A stretch of 64,000 nucleotides of DNA from Macrocybe gigantea (GCA_011319805.1 SJRY01000300.1:1-64000), one strand, 5' to 3'; shown: positions 1 to 11,415, counted from the stretch's first letter. The notes: generated by a model from the letters alone, not told the origin. A program made the numbers and translations.

Positions 1-484
1 CACTGCTCTTGTGCCGTTCAAGCAGATCGGAGATGCGTTTGCTGCGGTGTGTGCGAGCGGCGTGAAGCAACAAGGCATGGACGGCGTCGAGATCGGTTGG
101 GTGGGCGGAAAGGAGCCCGCAATACTCGGCTGGTTGAAGAAGATGGGAAAGCTGAGCACTCCCAAGCTACCTTCAAAAGTTACAACGGAACCGTTTCACA
201 AGAGTTGCCCATGCGGGATGTGGCATCAGGGACTCTACCTCAGACCCAGACCACGCCAGATGCTTCGTCGTTTCAACTTTTCCAGAGACATTTGTACGTT
301 GCCTCCTCGCTCACACGATCATTGATCCACGCCTCATATTCCACCGTAGCCAGATACTCTACCAACGCCACAAGCACCCAAAGTGGTCGGTATGGACTAC
401 GAGTCCATAACGCTCATGAGGCTTCGCCAAGCCGAACGCGAACGGTTGGAGCGCGAAATACGTGAACAAGAAGCCGAATCTTGA
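1..484 (+). CDS. DNAJC17/Cwf23-type J protein, 3' part only
   Basis: This is the C-terminal end of a gene whose J domain lies left of the window. The first 40 codons read as the second half of an RRM (VPFKQIGDAFAAVC, then GVEIGWVGGKEP), and the end is MDYESITLMRLRQAERER followed by a short acidic tail and TGA at 482-484. DNAJC17 and yeast Cwf23 proteins have this order of J domain, RRM and a short C-terminal DYES.T..RLRQA motif, and they work with the spliceosome. An intron at 294-349 (GTACGT...TAG) joins PETF to PDTLPTPQAP. The linker between the RRM and that intron needs two apparent one-base deletions to read through, one between about 176 and 265 and one near 273 (a T run). Without them the product would be truncated. 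Family assignment is fairly safe; the linker translation is not. Confidence 0.7.
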
Positions 485-718
485 TCGGATATGTATCTGC
501 GGGGAGCTAAATAAAAGCACCTGTCAGTCGCTATTCAGTGAGTCAGTTTATGAGTAGCACCAGCCTCGGATTTTACAGCGTTCCATGTCTACTAGTACAT
601 TATCAACGACGTCCACGAAACGTGACACAAGGCACGGCAGGATGGGTGGAGCAGACATACAGCGTGTCGCCCTCAACTCTTTTCCTCCCACCGATATCGG
701 TCCTCTCTGAGACTCTTC

Positions 719-1263
719 TCATAAGCGTTCGACGGTCTCGCAAAGGTTGTCAAGGTTGTTCAGCGCCGTCATAAGCGCCGTCAGAGACGACAAGCGATCT
801 GGGAGGGCGTTTCAGGATGGGACTCTTGAAAAGTCAGACTGTTATCTACTAGGCTACATACCGTACATCTGGATGCGCAGATTGATCACATTTCGGACGG
901 ATGCGGCGCGCTGTTGAGATGATTAGCGACGAACGTCGACAGGAATAACTAACAAAAGGAGGGCGAAGGATTAATTACCTGTATCCGCAGAATTCGACTT
1001 TTGGGCTGTGCGTCTCGTCAGCAAGCGATCAGGACAAAGAAAGGGAGGGCGAGCTCCCAGCCGCACTTTTTCATGAGCATCCATCGGAGTGCGTTTCCCA
1101 TGGTATGCGACTCGTCGTAGATCTGGTACGTCGCGGCCGAGAGATCCGACTCGGCGCCTTTCATCTGGTGCGTGTTTTGTCAGGTGGTCAGAGCTGTGTG
1201 GTTTTCGTGCACATGAAATGCAGGGAACTGTACAATTCTGATTTTTGGTATCGATTCTGCCAT
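719..1263 (-). CDS. RPC19: RNA polymerases I and III subunit AC19 (RPC19/RPAC2), one-base frameshift
   Basis: This encodes the small shared subunit of RNA polymerases I and III that pairs with AC40, the counterpart of Rpb11 in Pol II. Five exons can be traced: 1263-1234, 1164-1067, 1005-979, 910-862 and 798-719, with introns of 61-69 nt. They give MAESIPKIRI, then the family hallmark YQIYDESHTMGNALRWML, then NPKVEFCGYSAPHPSEM, INLRIQMY and a C-terminal helix ending in CETVERL. DESHTMGNALR and FCGYSAPHPSE match the RPC19 core closely. The product is about 94 residues, at the short end for the family. The reading frame breaks at about 888, between PSEM and INLRIQ, where one base seems to be missing, so the uncorrected frame hits TGA. 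The subunit is essential in yeast, so a dead single copy is unlikely. It is convergent with the J protein gene. Confidence 0.8.
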
Positions 1264-2344
1264 TGCGACGAGGTCCGATGGAGAAAAGTGCAGTGAGGAG
1301 ACGGGATTTGGGAATTTCCCACGGACGCGTCCTTGCCCTTGGCGACTTTATCAAGTCCAGCTCAAGGAAGGATTGATTGACGGTCTTCGTTCCATTCACC
1401 TCTTAGACTGCATTGCTATACCGTCTTTCTCCGATGACGTCGAGGCATCATTATGATCAATATCTGGTTGCATGCACTTTTTTTTTTCCATGGATTTGCA
1501 TTGTTAGGCATCGTATACAGTACGTCGCGCGAATCTCGGCGACCCATTGACATCTCATCGTCATGTTTTTGCTTTGCTACAACCTGAAGAGGTCAACGAC
1601 AGCGCACCAACGATACAATGACGAGGGAAGTGCTTTCAGGACAAGCAGATCCTGCGTCGGAAGCGCTGTGCTGATTAGGCCACTCGTTCGCCGAGAGGGC
1701 CTGCAAGAGTCTTATCCATTGTCGCCATGAAGTTGAAGTGTGTTGGTCCGAGCTAGAAAGAGACAAAAAGTGAACAATGCAAATCACCCATCGGCAGGTC
1801 ACATCGGATGTCCGCATGGGATGCTGCCGAGAAGGAAAGCCATCTGACTACAGGCCCACACGATCGAAGGCCGTAGTTTGTTAGTGATCCTTGCATGAAT
1901 TCCAACTGGGTGAACCACGACTTGTAGCCCTGCACTGGAACAATTGGCTTGGGTGGGACAATGGCCAGGGGTGAACACCCAAACATTGCCAAACAACGCG
2001 AGTTGGTGGTCAATTGTCCTCGAAAAAATTGGCGAGTCGACAATGACCACTGCCATGTCTATAAAGCATGGTCCCGCAATCGGGTCTTTCTCCAGCTTCC
2101 AAGCCCAGGTTTTCTCCTTTTTTTCTTTTTATTAGCTCTCTTTCTGTCTTTCTCCTTGAACTTCTAGACCTACATTCCATTTACACCTAATATCCCCCGC
2201 GTCTTGGACGGTATATCGAAGGCAGAGCCTTGAAATATACGGAGCGCTCGAACCCAGGTGGTTTCCTCAATCTCATTCACAACCTCTCGAACGCTCGCAC
2301 GCATTGTGATATCCTTGCACGAACTTGAACACGTTTACGTCCAG
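1264..2344. other. intergenic region, no gene recognised
   Basis: No open frame here has splice signals or a recognisable protein pattern. The right part holds a CTATAAAG sequence near 2058 and a strong pyrimidine tract at about 2106-2165, the usual look of a basidiomycete promoter, probably serving the gene that starts at 2345. Confidence 0.5.
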
Positions 2345-3262
2345 ATGGCCACATCCGCATCAGCGCCCTCCTCGTCCTCTACGGCTGAGCGACGCCCGAC
2401 GCTCCCATCGCTGCGCACGCTCGACCTTCCTCTGCCCTTCCCGCTCAAGTCCATGAGCGCGAACGCGAACGTGCGCCTAGAAGGACCAGGCCAGCCCGCT
2501 AGCAGCCACGATGCGCACGACCCGTCCAGCGCCGACGCCGACGCAGCTCCCGTGAGTACCACCACCTGTTTTTTTTTTTGCGCGTCGCATCGCGGTATTC
2601 GAGTGACACGGTGATTCTGATGTATGGGTTGATCCTAGGCGTGCCCGTACCCGACTTGCTATACCCGCCCGCACCCGTGGCAGCGCCAACCCGCGCAGCA
2701 CGGGCGTCATCCGTACTGGCCGTACATCAACGCGCGACGCGGGTCTGGCTCTTCTTCACGCACAGCCTCTCCCTCCCCGCCTCCCCCGCCCATCGCCGCG
2801 CGCCGCGCGCCGTCCTCCTACCCACACGAGATCACCAACCTGACAAGCCGCACGCCAAGCCCGTACTTCCCAGGCCCGCACTTCCGCCTCGTCCCGAGCA
2901 CGTTCGCAGAAGCGGACGCGGTCGTCGTGTACCCGTACTCTGAGGGCCCGCATATCCCCGAGCTCGAGGAAGTCATACGCCGCGCTGCTCCCGTTGCAGA
3001 GTCCGAGTCCGAGTCCGACGAGACGCCGGCACCGACGCTGCCCACGACCGACGGCTCGCGGCTCAACCAGAACCAGGGACAGGGCGCCGCTGCGGGGCGA
3101 GGCAAGGCGTTCCTCGTCGTCGGGCCCGTGCTCGACGCGCTTCGTGGCCCGGACCGCAAGATCGCCAAAGGCGCACGCGTGCGGCCCTACCGCATGGTGC
3201 CGCTGCCGCTCCCACCACCCAGCTTGCGACGCCTGTCCACCGTCTCCACCGCGTCTTCATAA
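2345..3262 (+). CDS. unknown protein, Pro/Ser-rich, two exons
   Basis: Two exons, 2345-2551 and 2639-3262, joined in phase 0 by a GTGAGT...CCTAG intron, give about 276 residues. The N-terminus MATSASAPSSSSTAE leads into RPTLPSLRTLDLP. The middle is rich in Ser and Pro. The more ordered C-terminal half contains YFPGPHFRLVPSTF, a segment ADAVVVYPYSEGPHIPELEE, an acidic linker, and KAFLVVGPVLDALRGPDRK, followed by a basic Pro/Leu tail. I do not recognise the family; the ordered segments suggest a real conserved fungal protein, perhaps nuclear because of the basic and acidic patches, but no function can be assigned. An in-frame ATG at 2258 is possible, but 2345 sits better after the pyrimidine tract. 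The frame is intact. Confidence 0.6.
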
Positions 3263-3586
3263 AACCAACCAACATTGTATTTTCTTTATCCAATCAGTCA
3301 ATGAGCAACTAACAGTTGTACGCACACGGACTCGTTAATGTATCTCTATGTATCTTGCTTTTCTCTTCTTTCCTTCAAAGTAAATAGCCTCGCACGTGTA
3401 TTTTTTTGGGGAAGACAATGTGTCGATGCCTCGTCACGATTTAGAATACTTGCAATGATATTACGATTTGATTGATTGTGTAAAAAAGGGATGATAATGC
3501 CAGGAAAACAATGCGAAGCTCCAAAGGTCAGAGCATTGTTCCAACAAATAACTGATTGTCTACTGTACAATGTGATATCTCAATGC
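3263..3586. other. convergent 3' gap
   Basis: This is a short AT-richer stretch between the ends of two convergent genes. It holds probable 3' untranslated regions and nothing else I can identify. Confidence 0.5.
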
Positions 3587-4786
3587 TCACGATTTGATGG
3601 AGGCACCCAGGAACCTCAGCAGGTTCTCCACTACTGCCTCGTGCGCCTCCTGCTGGACCCAATGCCCCGCACCCTCCACGAGGACAAAATCCTCCTCCTT
3701 CATCTTTTCACACAAGCCCCGCATCGCGTCGACGGCGCCAGGCACCTGGTACACGCCCCAGTCCTGCTTCCCTGCAAGAAACATCGCGCGCACCTCCACT
3801 TTCTTGTCCATGAACGCGCGCAGATCCGCGGACCAAGCGAGGTCCGTCATGCACCGGTAGTAGTTCAACCCGCCCTGGAAGCCCGTCGCGCCAAACTCGT
3901 CCGCATACACGCGCAACTCCGCGTCCGGGAGCCACCGCCGCTCGTTCTCACCGCTCTCAACCGCAGACGTGGCGATAGACGCGTTGTGCGTGCACACGGA
4001 CTGCGGCATCGTCTCGTCCGCGAGCATGACGTAGTAGTATGGCAACCCAGCAAGCGTCGCGGCCGAGCGCGAGAGCAGCGGGTACGGCGTGTTCTGGTGC
4101 CAGTCGCCGCTCTTCATGTGAAAATAGGCACGCAGAAAGGCGAAGAGCCCGCAAGGCGCCTCGAGCATGTCACTGTTCGCGTGCGAGAGGAAAAGTACCA
4201 GTGTAGTGCTTCCGCGGCGGTGTGAGGAACGCAGATCTGCATCTATAACCTGCGCAGGCGAGCGCCTAGCACCGCTGCCTGCTGATGATGGTACATACGG
4301 CACGCCGGTAAAGGGCGCGCTCATCATGACAAGCGAGCGAAACACGTCTGGGCGGAGCAGCGCGCAGTATCCCGCAAGAGCGACCCAAAGTCGTGCCCGA
4401 CGACCGCCTCTGCCTGATTATATCCAAGCGCACGCACGAGGCCCACGACGTCTGCGACGAGGTTCAGCATGCGGAACGGTGCGAGATCGTCCTCGTATCG
4501 CACGCGGTCGTGCTCTGGATCGCGAGAGTGGGGCGCTTTATCGTTCGTGCTGGTGGCGTGCGTCTCCGTGTGCGGCCATACCCGCGTAGATCGGGCGCGA
4601 CGGCGTGGAACCCGGCTTGGGCGAGCGGGGAAGAATGCGGCGCCATGAGTACGCGAGCTCAGGGAAACCGTGCAGGAGAAGGACGAGGCGGCCACTTGAC
4701 TTTGAGTGCTCGCTCCGCCCAGCCTCGAGAATGTGAACGTCGAGGTCGGCGACGGCGAGCTGACGAGAAACGACGGAGGTGGACAT
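3587..4786 (-). CDS. epoxide-hydrolase-like alpha/beta hydrolase, multiply frameshifted
   Basis: Reading the minus strand from ATG at 4786, the pieces follow the soluble epoxide hydrolase order: LLLHGFPELAYSWR (oxyanion HGFP motif), APDLRGYGRT, VVGHDFGS with the nucleophile Asp, RPDVFRSLVMMSAPFTG, then a lid region with FLRAYFHMKSGDW, and at the end EGAGHWVQQE with the catalytic His. One intron (GTATGTACC...GCGCAG, about 4247-4297) follows SAPFTGVP. The pieces lie in different frames: about six single missing bases are needed, near 4628 (a C run), 4570, 4377, 4222, 4201 and 4191. From about 4185 to the stop at 3587 the frame is clean. Expected activity is hydrolysis of an epoxide to a diol, in the cytosol since no signal peptide is seen. 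Sequence error or a decaying copy both remain possible. Confidence 0.75.
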
Positions 4787-5009
4787 GGAGGAAAGGTGGT
4801 GACGTCACCTGACTTATTTAATCGCGAAAAGAGGTTTTAAAGGAATTATATTAATTTTTTGGGGGTTTTTGTAGGGACTAATTTACAAAAATATCGTATA
4901 AGAAACTCATCCGAACCAATAATCGTGCAAAAGAGACTAGAATATTATCTAAAGCGCAAAGTCAGATCAAGAAAGGCTAAAGTGACAAACCAACTCACCA
5001 AGCTGTAAA

Positions 5010-6548
5010 TCAGATACTGGAGAACGGTGTCCAAGGTCGTCTGTGGCCCGACTGCTGAGCATTGGGATCGCGAGGAGGCGGAGGCCATGAAAGAGGAGTG
5101 TCCGATGGGGGCCATGTCTCTGTGAACTCGTTCTGATCAAAAGCTGCATTCGTCGTTTCGGCGTACTTGAAGGCCAGTTCTTCATCTTCGTCCGCGAATG
5201 GATCAAAGGCAAACGACGGTGGCGACTGTTGACGGCGCCGCTCCTCGCGAAGGAGTTCTTCGAGGTCGTCCAACTCGTCTGCGGCGCGATCGTCGAACAC
5301 GGGCGGATCAAAGTTTGTCCATTCGACGTGTTGCGGCTCCTCGTCCACTGGCGCGTGAAAGCCGAACATTCGCGCCCAGTACTCGTCCTCTTCGGTCCAA
5401 GCTGTGATGTGGGAGAACGTCCAACCGTCGAGAACACCGACGATCATCTGAAGAATGCTCTCTTCAAAGAATTTGGATCCGGTCTTGAACGTCCCAACGA
5501 CGTTCGGCGCTTTGAACATGTACTCGCCTGGTCTCGCGGGTTTGAGCTCGAACGCTTCCCCGTAGTCCGCTCGTAGGGCCTGCAGGTATTGGCGCATGAA
5601 TTGCTGCTCCTCGCGGTGGGGAGATATGGGACGTAGAGGGGATGGTGGCAGTCGAATATTTCGTCGGATGTGTATTCCACGGGATATTCCCGAGGAATCT
5701 CGACGACTTCTTCGACTTCAACCGGGTCCCCGGACGTCAAAATATTGCTCGCCGCGGTATCGAGAAGGTCGATAAAATCCTGGCGCTTCGTAGTAGCCAA
5801 GCGAGGGGGCCGGTACACCACAACAGCGCCCGAGGTGCGTTTCTTGGAGACACGCAAGTCAGTACCACACTTCACGATCACGGTTAGAAAGGACATACCT
5901 TGGGTTCGATGATAGCCACTTCAACTTGTTGCTGCATCTCATCCTCCGCCACCACACTCCACCACATCCATCCTCCGCGGCCACGCTAACATCACCACGA
6001 CTCCACATCGCGAACGCCGCGCACACTGCATCACAGAAAATGGTTTGAAGCCATCGAACGTACGGGTTGAGAAGCTGAACGAGATCCCGACCTCCGCGAC
6101 CCGATTCGTCGACGTCGTCCAAGAACCTGCCGGACGACGTGCTTGACGGACGAACGAGCGCGCCGGCCGATTGACTGAATTCTTCGCCCCATGAACCCGC
6201 CCATACGTCCACAACCTCTGAGACGCTCTCCCAGGCGGAAAAGGCGACCAGCCCATAGGCCAGATAAACCAAGGTGTTGAGCGCCCATGGTTCTTTCTGG
6301 TCAGCCACGCCTGGTTGCTCCGCCGACAGCAGGAACAAGCCCGGCGAGGTAAGGTTAGCTAGGTGCTGGTTGACTGAAGAGTGGTTGGGGACGTGGGCAA
6401 GGGGGATGGAAGGGTCAAGTAGGACGAAGGTTGGGGTGTACAATACGGGGAGGGGACGATCGGTAAATTTAGTTCTGAAAAAGGTTAAGAAGGCGAAGAG
6501 CGCATAGAGGGCGATGGGAAAAGCTTTGAGGGCTTTGACTGAAGGCAT
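5010..6548 (-). CDS. unknown membrane-anchored protein
   Basis: The product is about 490 residues, starting at MPSVKALKAF (ATG at 6548). A hydrophobic segment at residues 5-24 (ALYALFAFLTFF) and a second at NTLVYLAYGLVAFSAW suggest membrane insertion. After them comes a conserved-looking core: DEMQQQVEVAIIEPK, an intron (GTATGT...CTCCAAG near 5838-5897), KRTSGAVVVYRPPR, KRQDFIDLLDTAASNIL, an acidic stretch, and EEQQFMRQYLQALRADYGEAF, then VGTFKTGSKFFEESIL and VLDGWTFSHITAW. The tail is rich in acidic residues and Pro. I do not recognise the family. Two single missing bases are needed, near 5970 (G run) and 5619 (C run), to link the three clean blocks. The continuity of conserved-looking sequence across those points argues for one gene. 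Confidence 0.55.
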
Positions 6549-7563
6549 GTTGAACACTGATTCGATGGGGGAGATCTGCTGCGAGCGACCTGCTTTTATG
6601 CTATTTCCCGTCCGAGCGGGGGTGGCTGACCATCGGTCGTCCTCTGGTTCGCCGCAGTGTCATCCGCCACTCGCCACTGACGAAACAGGAATGCGGCTGG
6701 GTAAGAGGGCACTCCATTGCGGCGGCTGTCCTGAGTGCATATCAAGTAGCGAGGATTTTCCACTGGGACCGTTTAAAATGGGACGTACTTCTCGTCGGGA
6801 GGCTGACGCGATAGACATGTTGCTAGGCAGGGGTAATAATAGACGAATAGAAATTCAGGTCGGCCACAAGAGTCCAGGAATGATTGTTTGCCGAGACCAG
6901 CAGGATTACTCTGGGATATGCCGTAGACAATGCAGGTACAACGCAAGAGCGTATCACAGGGCGAGCCAAGGACCGTAGAGCGTAGATATATATGTTCGTC
7001 AGACTTTCTTCATAGCATTCCCTGCAGAGATGAAGCCAATATCGCGCTGCAAGGTTGGCAGAACAACGCCATGTCCATTGCACGGTACATCGGTAGCCCA
7101 CCAGACCCAGTGCCTCGGCAGAAGCGTGATAAGCTTTTAAATGGCTGATGCCAATTAACAGTGTCTTCATAGCGCGACAAGAGCAATAATAAGACCAGAA
7201 TCGATAGCATACACTGAAAGAAAGACAGAGAAGTGCGATGGCGCCCGAAGATGTCGTTGCGAGAAGGCAGCGTAGGACTTCGTGCGACCGATACTTCGTC
7301 GTGGCCATCGTTGATGATCCGAGTAGGTTGCATTTGTCATGACGAAGGACCTGTACGAACGTCGGAGGGGACGGGGACATGATACACAAGCCCGCTCCGA
7401 CCCATCCAAAGTCGATGCCTGGCGACTGCCTAAGGCTAGAAGAAATCTGGCCATACGGAAACATGAATATCGAGAGAGTGTGCGTAGACTTAGATACTAG
7501 ACTGGCGCAGATGATGTGCGATGTGTGACATTACCTGACTGTATGATACAAAACTCTAGCTAT
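6549..7563. other. intergenic region, no gene recognised
   Basis: This region lies upstream of the membrane protein gene and downstream of YVH1. A 213-codon minus-strand frame (6823-7464) exists, but its composition looks random (many Cys, Tyr, Arg), it lacks splice logic and matches nothing I know, so I do not call it a gene. Confidence 0.45.
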
Positions 7564-9666
7564 TTATAACACTTCGTCTACTTTCGACCGACTGATGCAG
7601 AATCCCTGGAGAGAAGTTAAACACGAACATGGTCGATAGAGGTGCCGACTTACAGGTGTGACCCATTGCTTGCACCCGCACTGTACCCCCGCCCAGTCAA
7701 AGTTCCCTAGCTTGGCACCGCATTTTGGATTCGGGCACACGATCTTCCCCGCCACATCTCCAGACTCCAAGAACGACTCCATCCACTTCATCTGCGAAGT
7801 AACACATCAGCAGCGTGAACGCAGGAAAAGAGAACACCTGGACAACTCACAGGCTCAACAAAGTACCCAGAGCACTTTGGGTTAATCAGTATCGGGGCGC
7901 TTATTGGTGCCGCCACCTTTTGGATCGGCGTCAGCGCCAACGGGGACTTCAACCCAGACAGCTTCGGGTGCGAGGACAGCGGAGCAGCCAGATCGGGTGC
8001 CTGCCCGCCTTCATTCGCAGGCTCTGGCTGGATCTTGTCGTCTGGCTCAGGTGGTGGCATCTTCATCGCATCCGATAGTCTTCTCCCAATTATCCACGCC
8101 GCCTCGCTCGACATCTCCGCTGGGTTCTGTACATGACTCGTCGGCAAGTCTTTCGCCGACTCCATATCCTCCTCGTCATCACTGTCATCCTCAATGGCAG
8201 ACATAGATAGCAGTGCATCATTTGCGTTTGTACCAAGTGGTATGGGCGGCAGCAGCCTCTTTTGTGGTTTATCCTCCCCAATCGTCGCTGTTGTCGTCGT
8301 CGTTGCTTTGCTCTCGCCCTCCGCCGACACAGAGCCCTCCGCGGATGTCGGCTGCAACGCTGTCATACTGAGTGTATCGCTCAACAACGACGGCCGCCTC
8401 GGGTGAGCTGCCGGGTGTGCGAGGTTCTCGCCCAGTACCTGGCTCACTGATGGCCGACGCGGCGAGATCTGCACTGCGTTTGCGTTTGCACTTGTGCCGG
8501 ATGGCCGCCTGGATGTGGCGGGTGACCTAGTCGCCGGCGTCGGTGGCCCCAGCTGACCGTGATCGAGCATGTGCTCCCGCGTCGCAAGTTCACGTCTAAC
8601 AGCGCAAAGCCCGGAAGCAGGAATCAGTGTTCATGTTGTGGAATGTGGGACAAAAGCAGGGCCCGCCACGATCGGTCGGGATGGGGGGAAAACGAAAAGC
8701 GTAGATATACAACGACGCGAAATTCTCACCTGCACAGCTTGCATCTGATCCGCCGGCGCGGTGCCCCAGGCGTAGCAGGCATGGAATCCGATGGTGTGTA
8801 AGGGTATTTGCGAACATGTCCGTCTCCGACAATGTCCCGTCTCCGTCTGTCGGTAAAGGCAAAGAAAAAGATAGACATGGGTTTAGGGCCGACTCGATGA
8901 TATGGTGCGAACGAAGGAAAGAACGCACTCATGATCTCATCCAGCGCCCGCTGCATGTAGTACATCCGTATCGATTTGTCTCTCCTCGTCACCTTAAAAT
9001 GTGCCTGGTGGAATATCTCGAGCTGCCGCAGGAATCCTTCATTAGGTCTGCGAATGCATATCAACGTCTTGGCTGAGGGTTGGACCGGTTCCTGAACCGG
9101 AAACATACTCGACATTGGGCCGTACGGAGCGGATCATGGCGAGAGCTTGCTCGACGTCGATATTCTGGCTGTACATGAGATACGCTGCCACGATTGTCGC
9201 GCTGCGACCTAAAACATGATCAGATCAGGCACCTGAGCGGGAAATGAGCTTAACACTCACTGATTCCCGCATGACAATGCACCAAGACACCTCTCCCCTT
9301 GTCCAGCTCCGCTTGTATGAAATGTATCGATGGCAACAGGTGCCTGAGTACGTCTGCGCCTTCTTCATCGTCGAGAAGGATTTGGTGCTGTATAAAGGTC
9401 TACTCCCAAATCATTTTCAGATGTTCGGTTCGGCAACGAAGCGAGGTACACGCATGGAAAACAAGCGCGCAGATGAGAACATGACCGCGAGAAGAACTTC
9501 GAATGCGAATTTCAAAGCGACTTTTTTGACTTACCTCGTGAATCCTGAGTCTTCCTCGCATGACAGAAAGGATGCTGAAGATCTTGTGAGCTTTGAGATT
9601 TGTCACATCGAGGGCGCTGGGGAGGTCGCCTATCCAGAGTGCCGGGATGACCTGATGCATCGACAT
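7564..9666 (-). CDS. YVH1: dual-specificity phosphatase Yvh1 (DUSP12 family)
   Basis: Seven exons start with ATG at 9666: 9666-9535, 9399-9261, 9208-9109, then from 9047, and on to the TAA at 7564. The N-terminal phosphatase domain opens with MHQVIPALWIGDLPSALDV and carries the active site VHCHAGISRSATIVAAYLM (CxxGxxR loop), interrupted by an intron exactly after GI. A long Ser/Pro-rich linker follows. The C-terminal Cys-rich zinc domain holds GYFVEP, MKWMESFLESGDVAGKI, CPNPKCGAKLGNFDW, CGCKQWVTP and GFCISRSKVDEVL, typical of Yvh1. In yeast the zinc domain promotes release of Mrt4 from pre-60S ribosomes. One missing base at about 8807 (an A run) separates DMFA from YPYTPSDSMPATP; otherwise all joins are in frame. 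Very confident identification. Confidence 0.9.
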
Positions 9667-10230
9667 AGTGCGAATTCGGAATTTTAGATACAGGTCCTTG
9701 TTGAACGATTGCAGGTCGAGGATGGCTGAAGGCGATAAAGGAAAGAAGCAAAAAATAGAAAAAAAAATGACAGGTAGACGAGTGGAGGGAGAGACTCGGA
9801 GCTTGCTGAGATTGATTGGCTTCTTGACTCGATTTCGGGGCCGAGAATGGGCAGAGACGCAGAATTATGCAAACTGAAGGTCTTGAGGGAGAAATGATAG
9901 AGATGCACGAAAAAGAATGGGGAACGAGGGACGGAGAAAGATAGGGGAATTTGAACCCAGTTTGGATCCGGACCGATTGGCAATCCATACCAGGACACCC
10001 CGCTGCTCCGATTCGACACAAATTCTAGCTTCCTTCGTCGTCTGGGCATCCTGATGATATCTATGATGTGCTTGCTCCGTACAATCACTCATTGGTGGAT
10101 CACTATATATTTAGGCATAGATCTAGGCTGCTCTCGATTTCGTGCACGAAATAGGGATGTATTCGCCGTCCCGTATCCTAATCAGATCCCCGAAAGCGTG
10201 CAGAACCTGATCCCGGCGGGCAATACTTGT
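9667..10230. other. promoter region between YVH1 and GH25 gene 1
   Basis: This region holds the 5' flank of YVH1, purine-rich on the plus strand and so pyrimidine-rich on the sense strand, and the 3' flank of the lysozyme gene. No gene is seen. A GGGTTCAAATTCC sequence on the minus strand near 9947 looks like a tRNA T loop, but no matching acceptor stem is present. Confidence 0.4.
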
Positions 10231-11415
10231 TTAACCGAGCGCCAAGCTTCGACGGATTGCATCATGTCACACTCGAGAAATACCAGAATGAGGTCGAGCT
10301 CACCGTTTCAGACCAGCATCGTCACCGTTGAAAACGTCTTGGTCGCCGGGTTTGGACCAGAACGGGCATACTGCCAGAAAGTATGGAATCTGCGACAGCC
10401 GAGAAACCGTGCCTACATCAGAAAGACGCGGATAAAAATGGAACGGGGCCACGCACGACCAGCCAGCAGGCAAAGCACCCACGCTCGAAGCATACCGCGC
10501 AATCCACAGCGGGTTGGTCGTGCCGAAGGACGGATTGTTTACTGTGCACGTCTTCCACCAGTCGGTGGTGGTGTAGATGACTTTTCGGTAGCGGGTTTCA
10601 TCAGCGCCTATTGTAGAAATGGCAAGTCATGACCCCGCCATACCTGGATAGCTTTTGCGGTGGTCGTCACTTCAATGTGAAAGATGAATCCAGGGATACT
10701 CTACGACTCACCGGCCTGTCCTCGCGTGGTATGTGTTGGAGAAGTCACGGATCCAGTTCACCATAGCAGGGGCACTCAGCCCATAGCAGGTCGGCCCATA
10801 TGGATTGTCTAATGTTGCATCTTGAGGAAAAGTTATCGCGGAACGAAAAAAACAAAACAACTGACATTCAATATCGAGGGCCCCAGGGAGGGTCCTACCT
10901 GGTTCAACAACGTAAGCTGGAATGGAAAAAGACTGAGAACGTATTATTATCACCATCTCCACTCCATCCACCTGGGAGCAAAATCGTCAGTTTAGACGAC
11001 CCGAATGCATTAATCTCAGGACTTGCCTCCATGGGCCAAGAAATAATTTGCTTGAGCGGCGCCGGAGGAGCGATTCGGCAGCGCAAAATGATAAGCACCG
11101 CGAATCAGGCCGACGTTGGTCGCGCCCGTGTATTGAGGGTTAAACTGGGGACTGATATAGCCTACGATGCTAGAGTAAAGAGAATACTGTGTGGATGCAC
11201 ATGCAAACGTAACTCGCCTGTTCCTTCAGTGGCTTTGATGTAGGCGAAAGAGATCCCGTTGGCTTTTACACTCTGCCAATTGACGTTAGGTTGGTGACTA
11301 GAGACGTCGATCCCGCGGGTTGTGCGCGTTTATCCAGCTCGCGGGACTCGACATCAGCTGGAGACGCATAGGCGAGGGTGGCAAGAGCGAAGGATATGGC
11401 TGAGAATAACTTCAT
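10231..11415 (-). CDS. GH25 lysozyme, copy 1 (secreted), frameshifted
   Basis: ATG at 11415 opens a signal peptide [19 protein letters not shown], then a short propeptide ending in the Kex2-type site DKR, then the GH25 barrel: [13 protein letters not shown] (catalytic Asp), [42 protein letters not shown] (the DxE motif), VIYTTTDWW and the end LALG with TAA at 10231. GH25 enzymes cut the beta-1,4 bond between MurNAc and GlcNAc of bacterial cell walls, so this is a secreted anti-bacterial or scavenging enzyme. It is a close paralogue of the gene at 47787. Two introns have GC donors (after 11218 and after 11027). Tiny exons lie at 10954-10971 (18 nt) and 10644-10651 (8 nt). Single missing bases near 11315 and 10349 break the frame; the second copy is intact. 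Confidence 0.85.
10644..10651 (-). other. 8-nt microexon of GH25 copy 1
   Basis: The minus strand shows ...GCAAAAG, then CTATCCAG, then GTATGG. Including this 8-nt exon joins TGR to YP and VIYTTTDWW in frame. The same 8-nt unit occurs at the same place in GH25 copy 2. Confidence 0.75.

Noticed and set aside
3476..4225. Long plus-strand frame over the hydrolase gene
   Set aside because: It is the shadow of the minus-strand hydrolase, whose catalytic motifs and codon use are clear.
6823..7464. 213-codon open frame on the minus strand
   Set aside because: Composition looks random, there are no splice signals and no recognisable motif; it is likely a chance frame.
9940..10015. tRNA-like sequence on the minus strand (T-loop-like GGGTTCAAATTCC)
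   Set aside because: The T stem pairs poorly and no acceptor stem or D arm fits around it.
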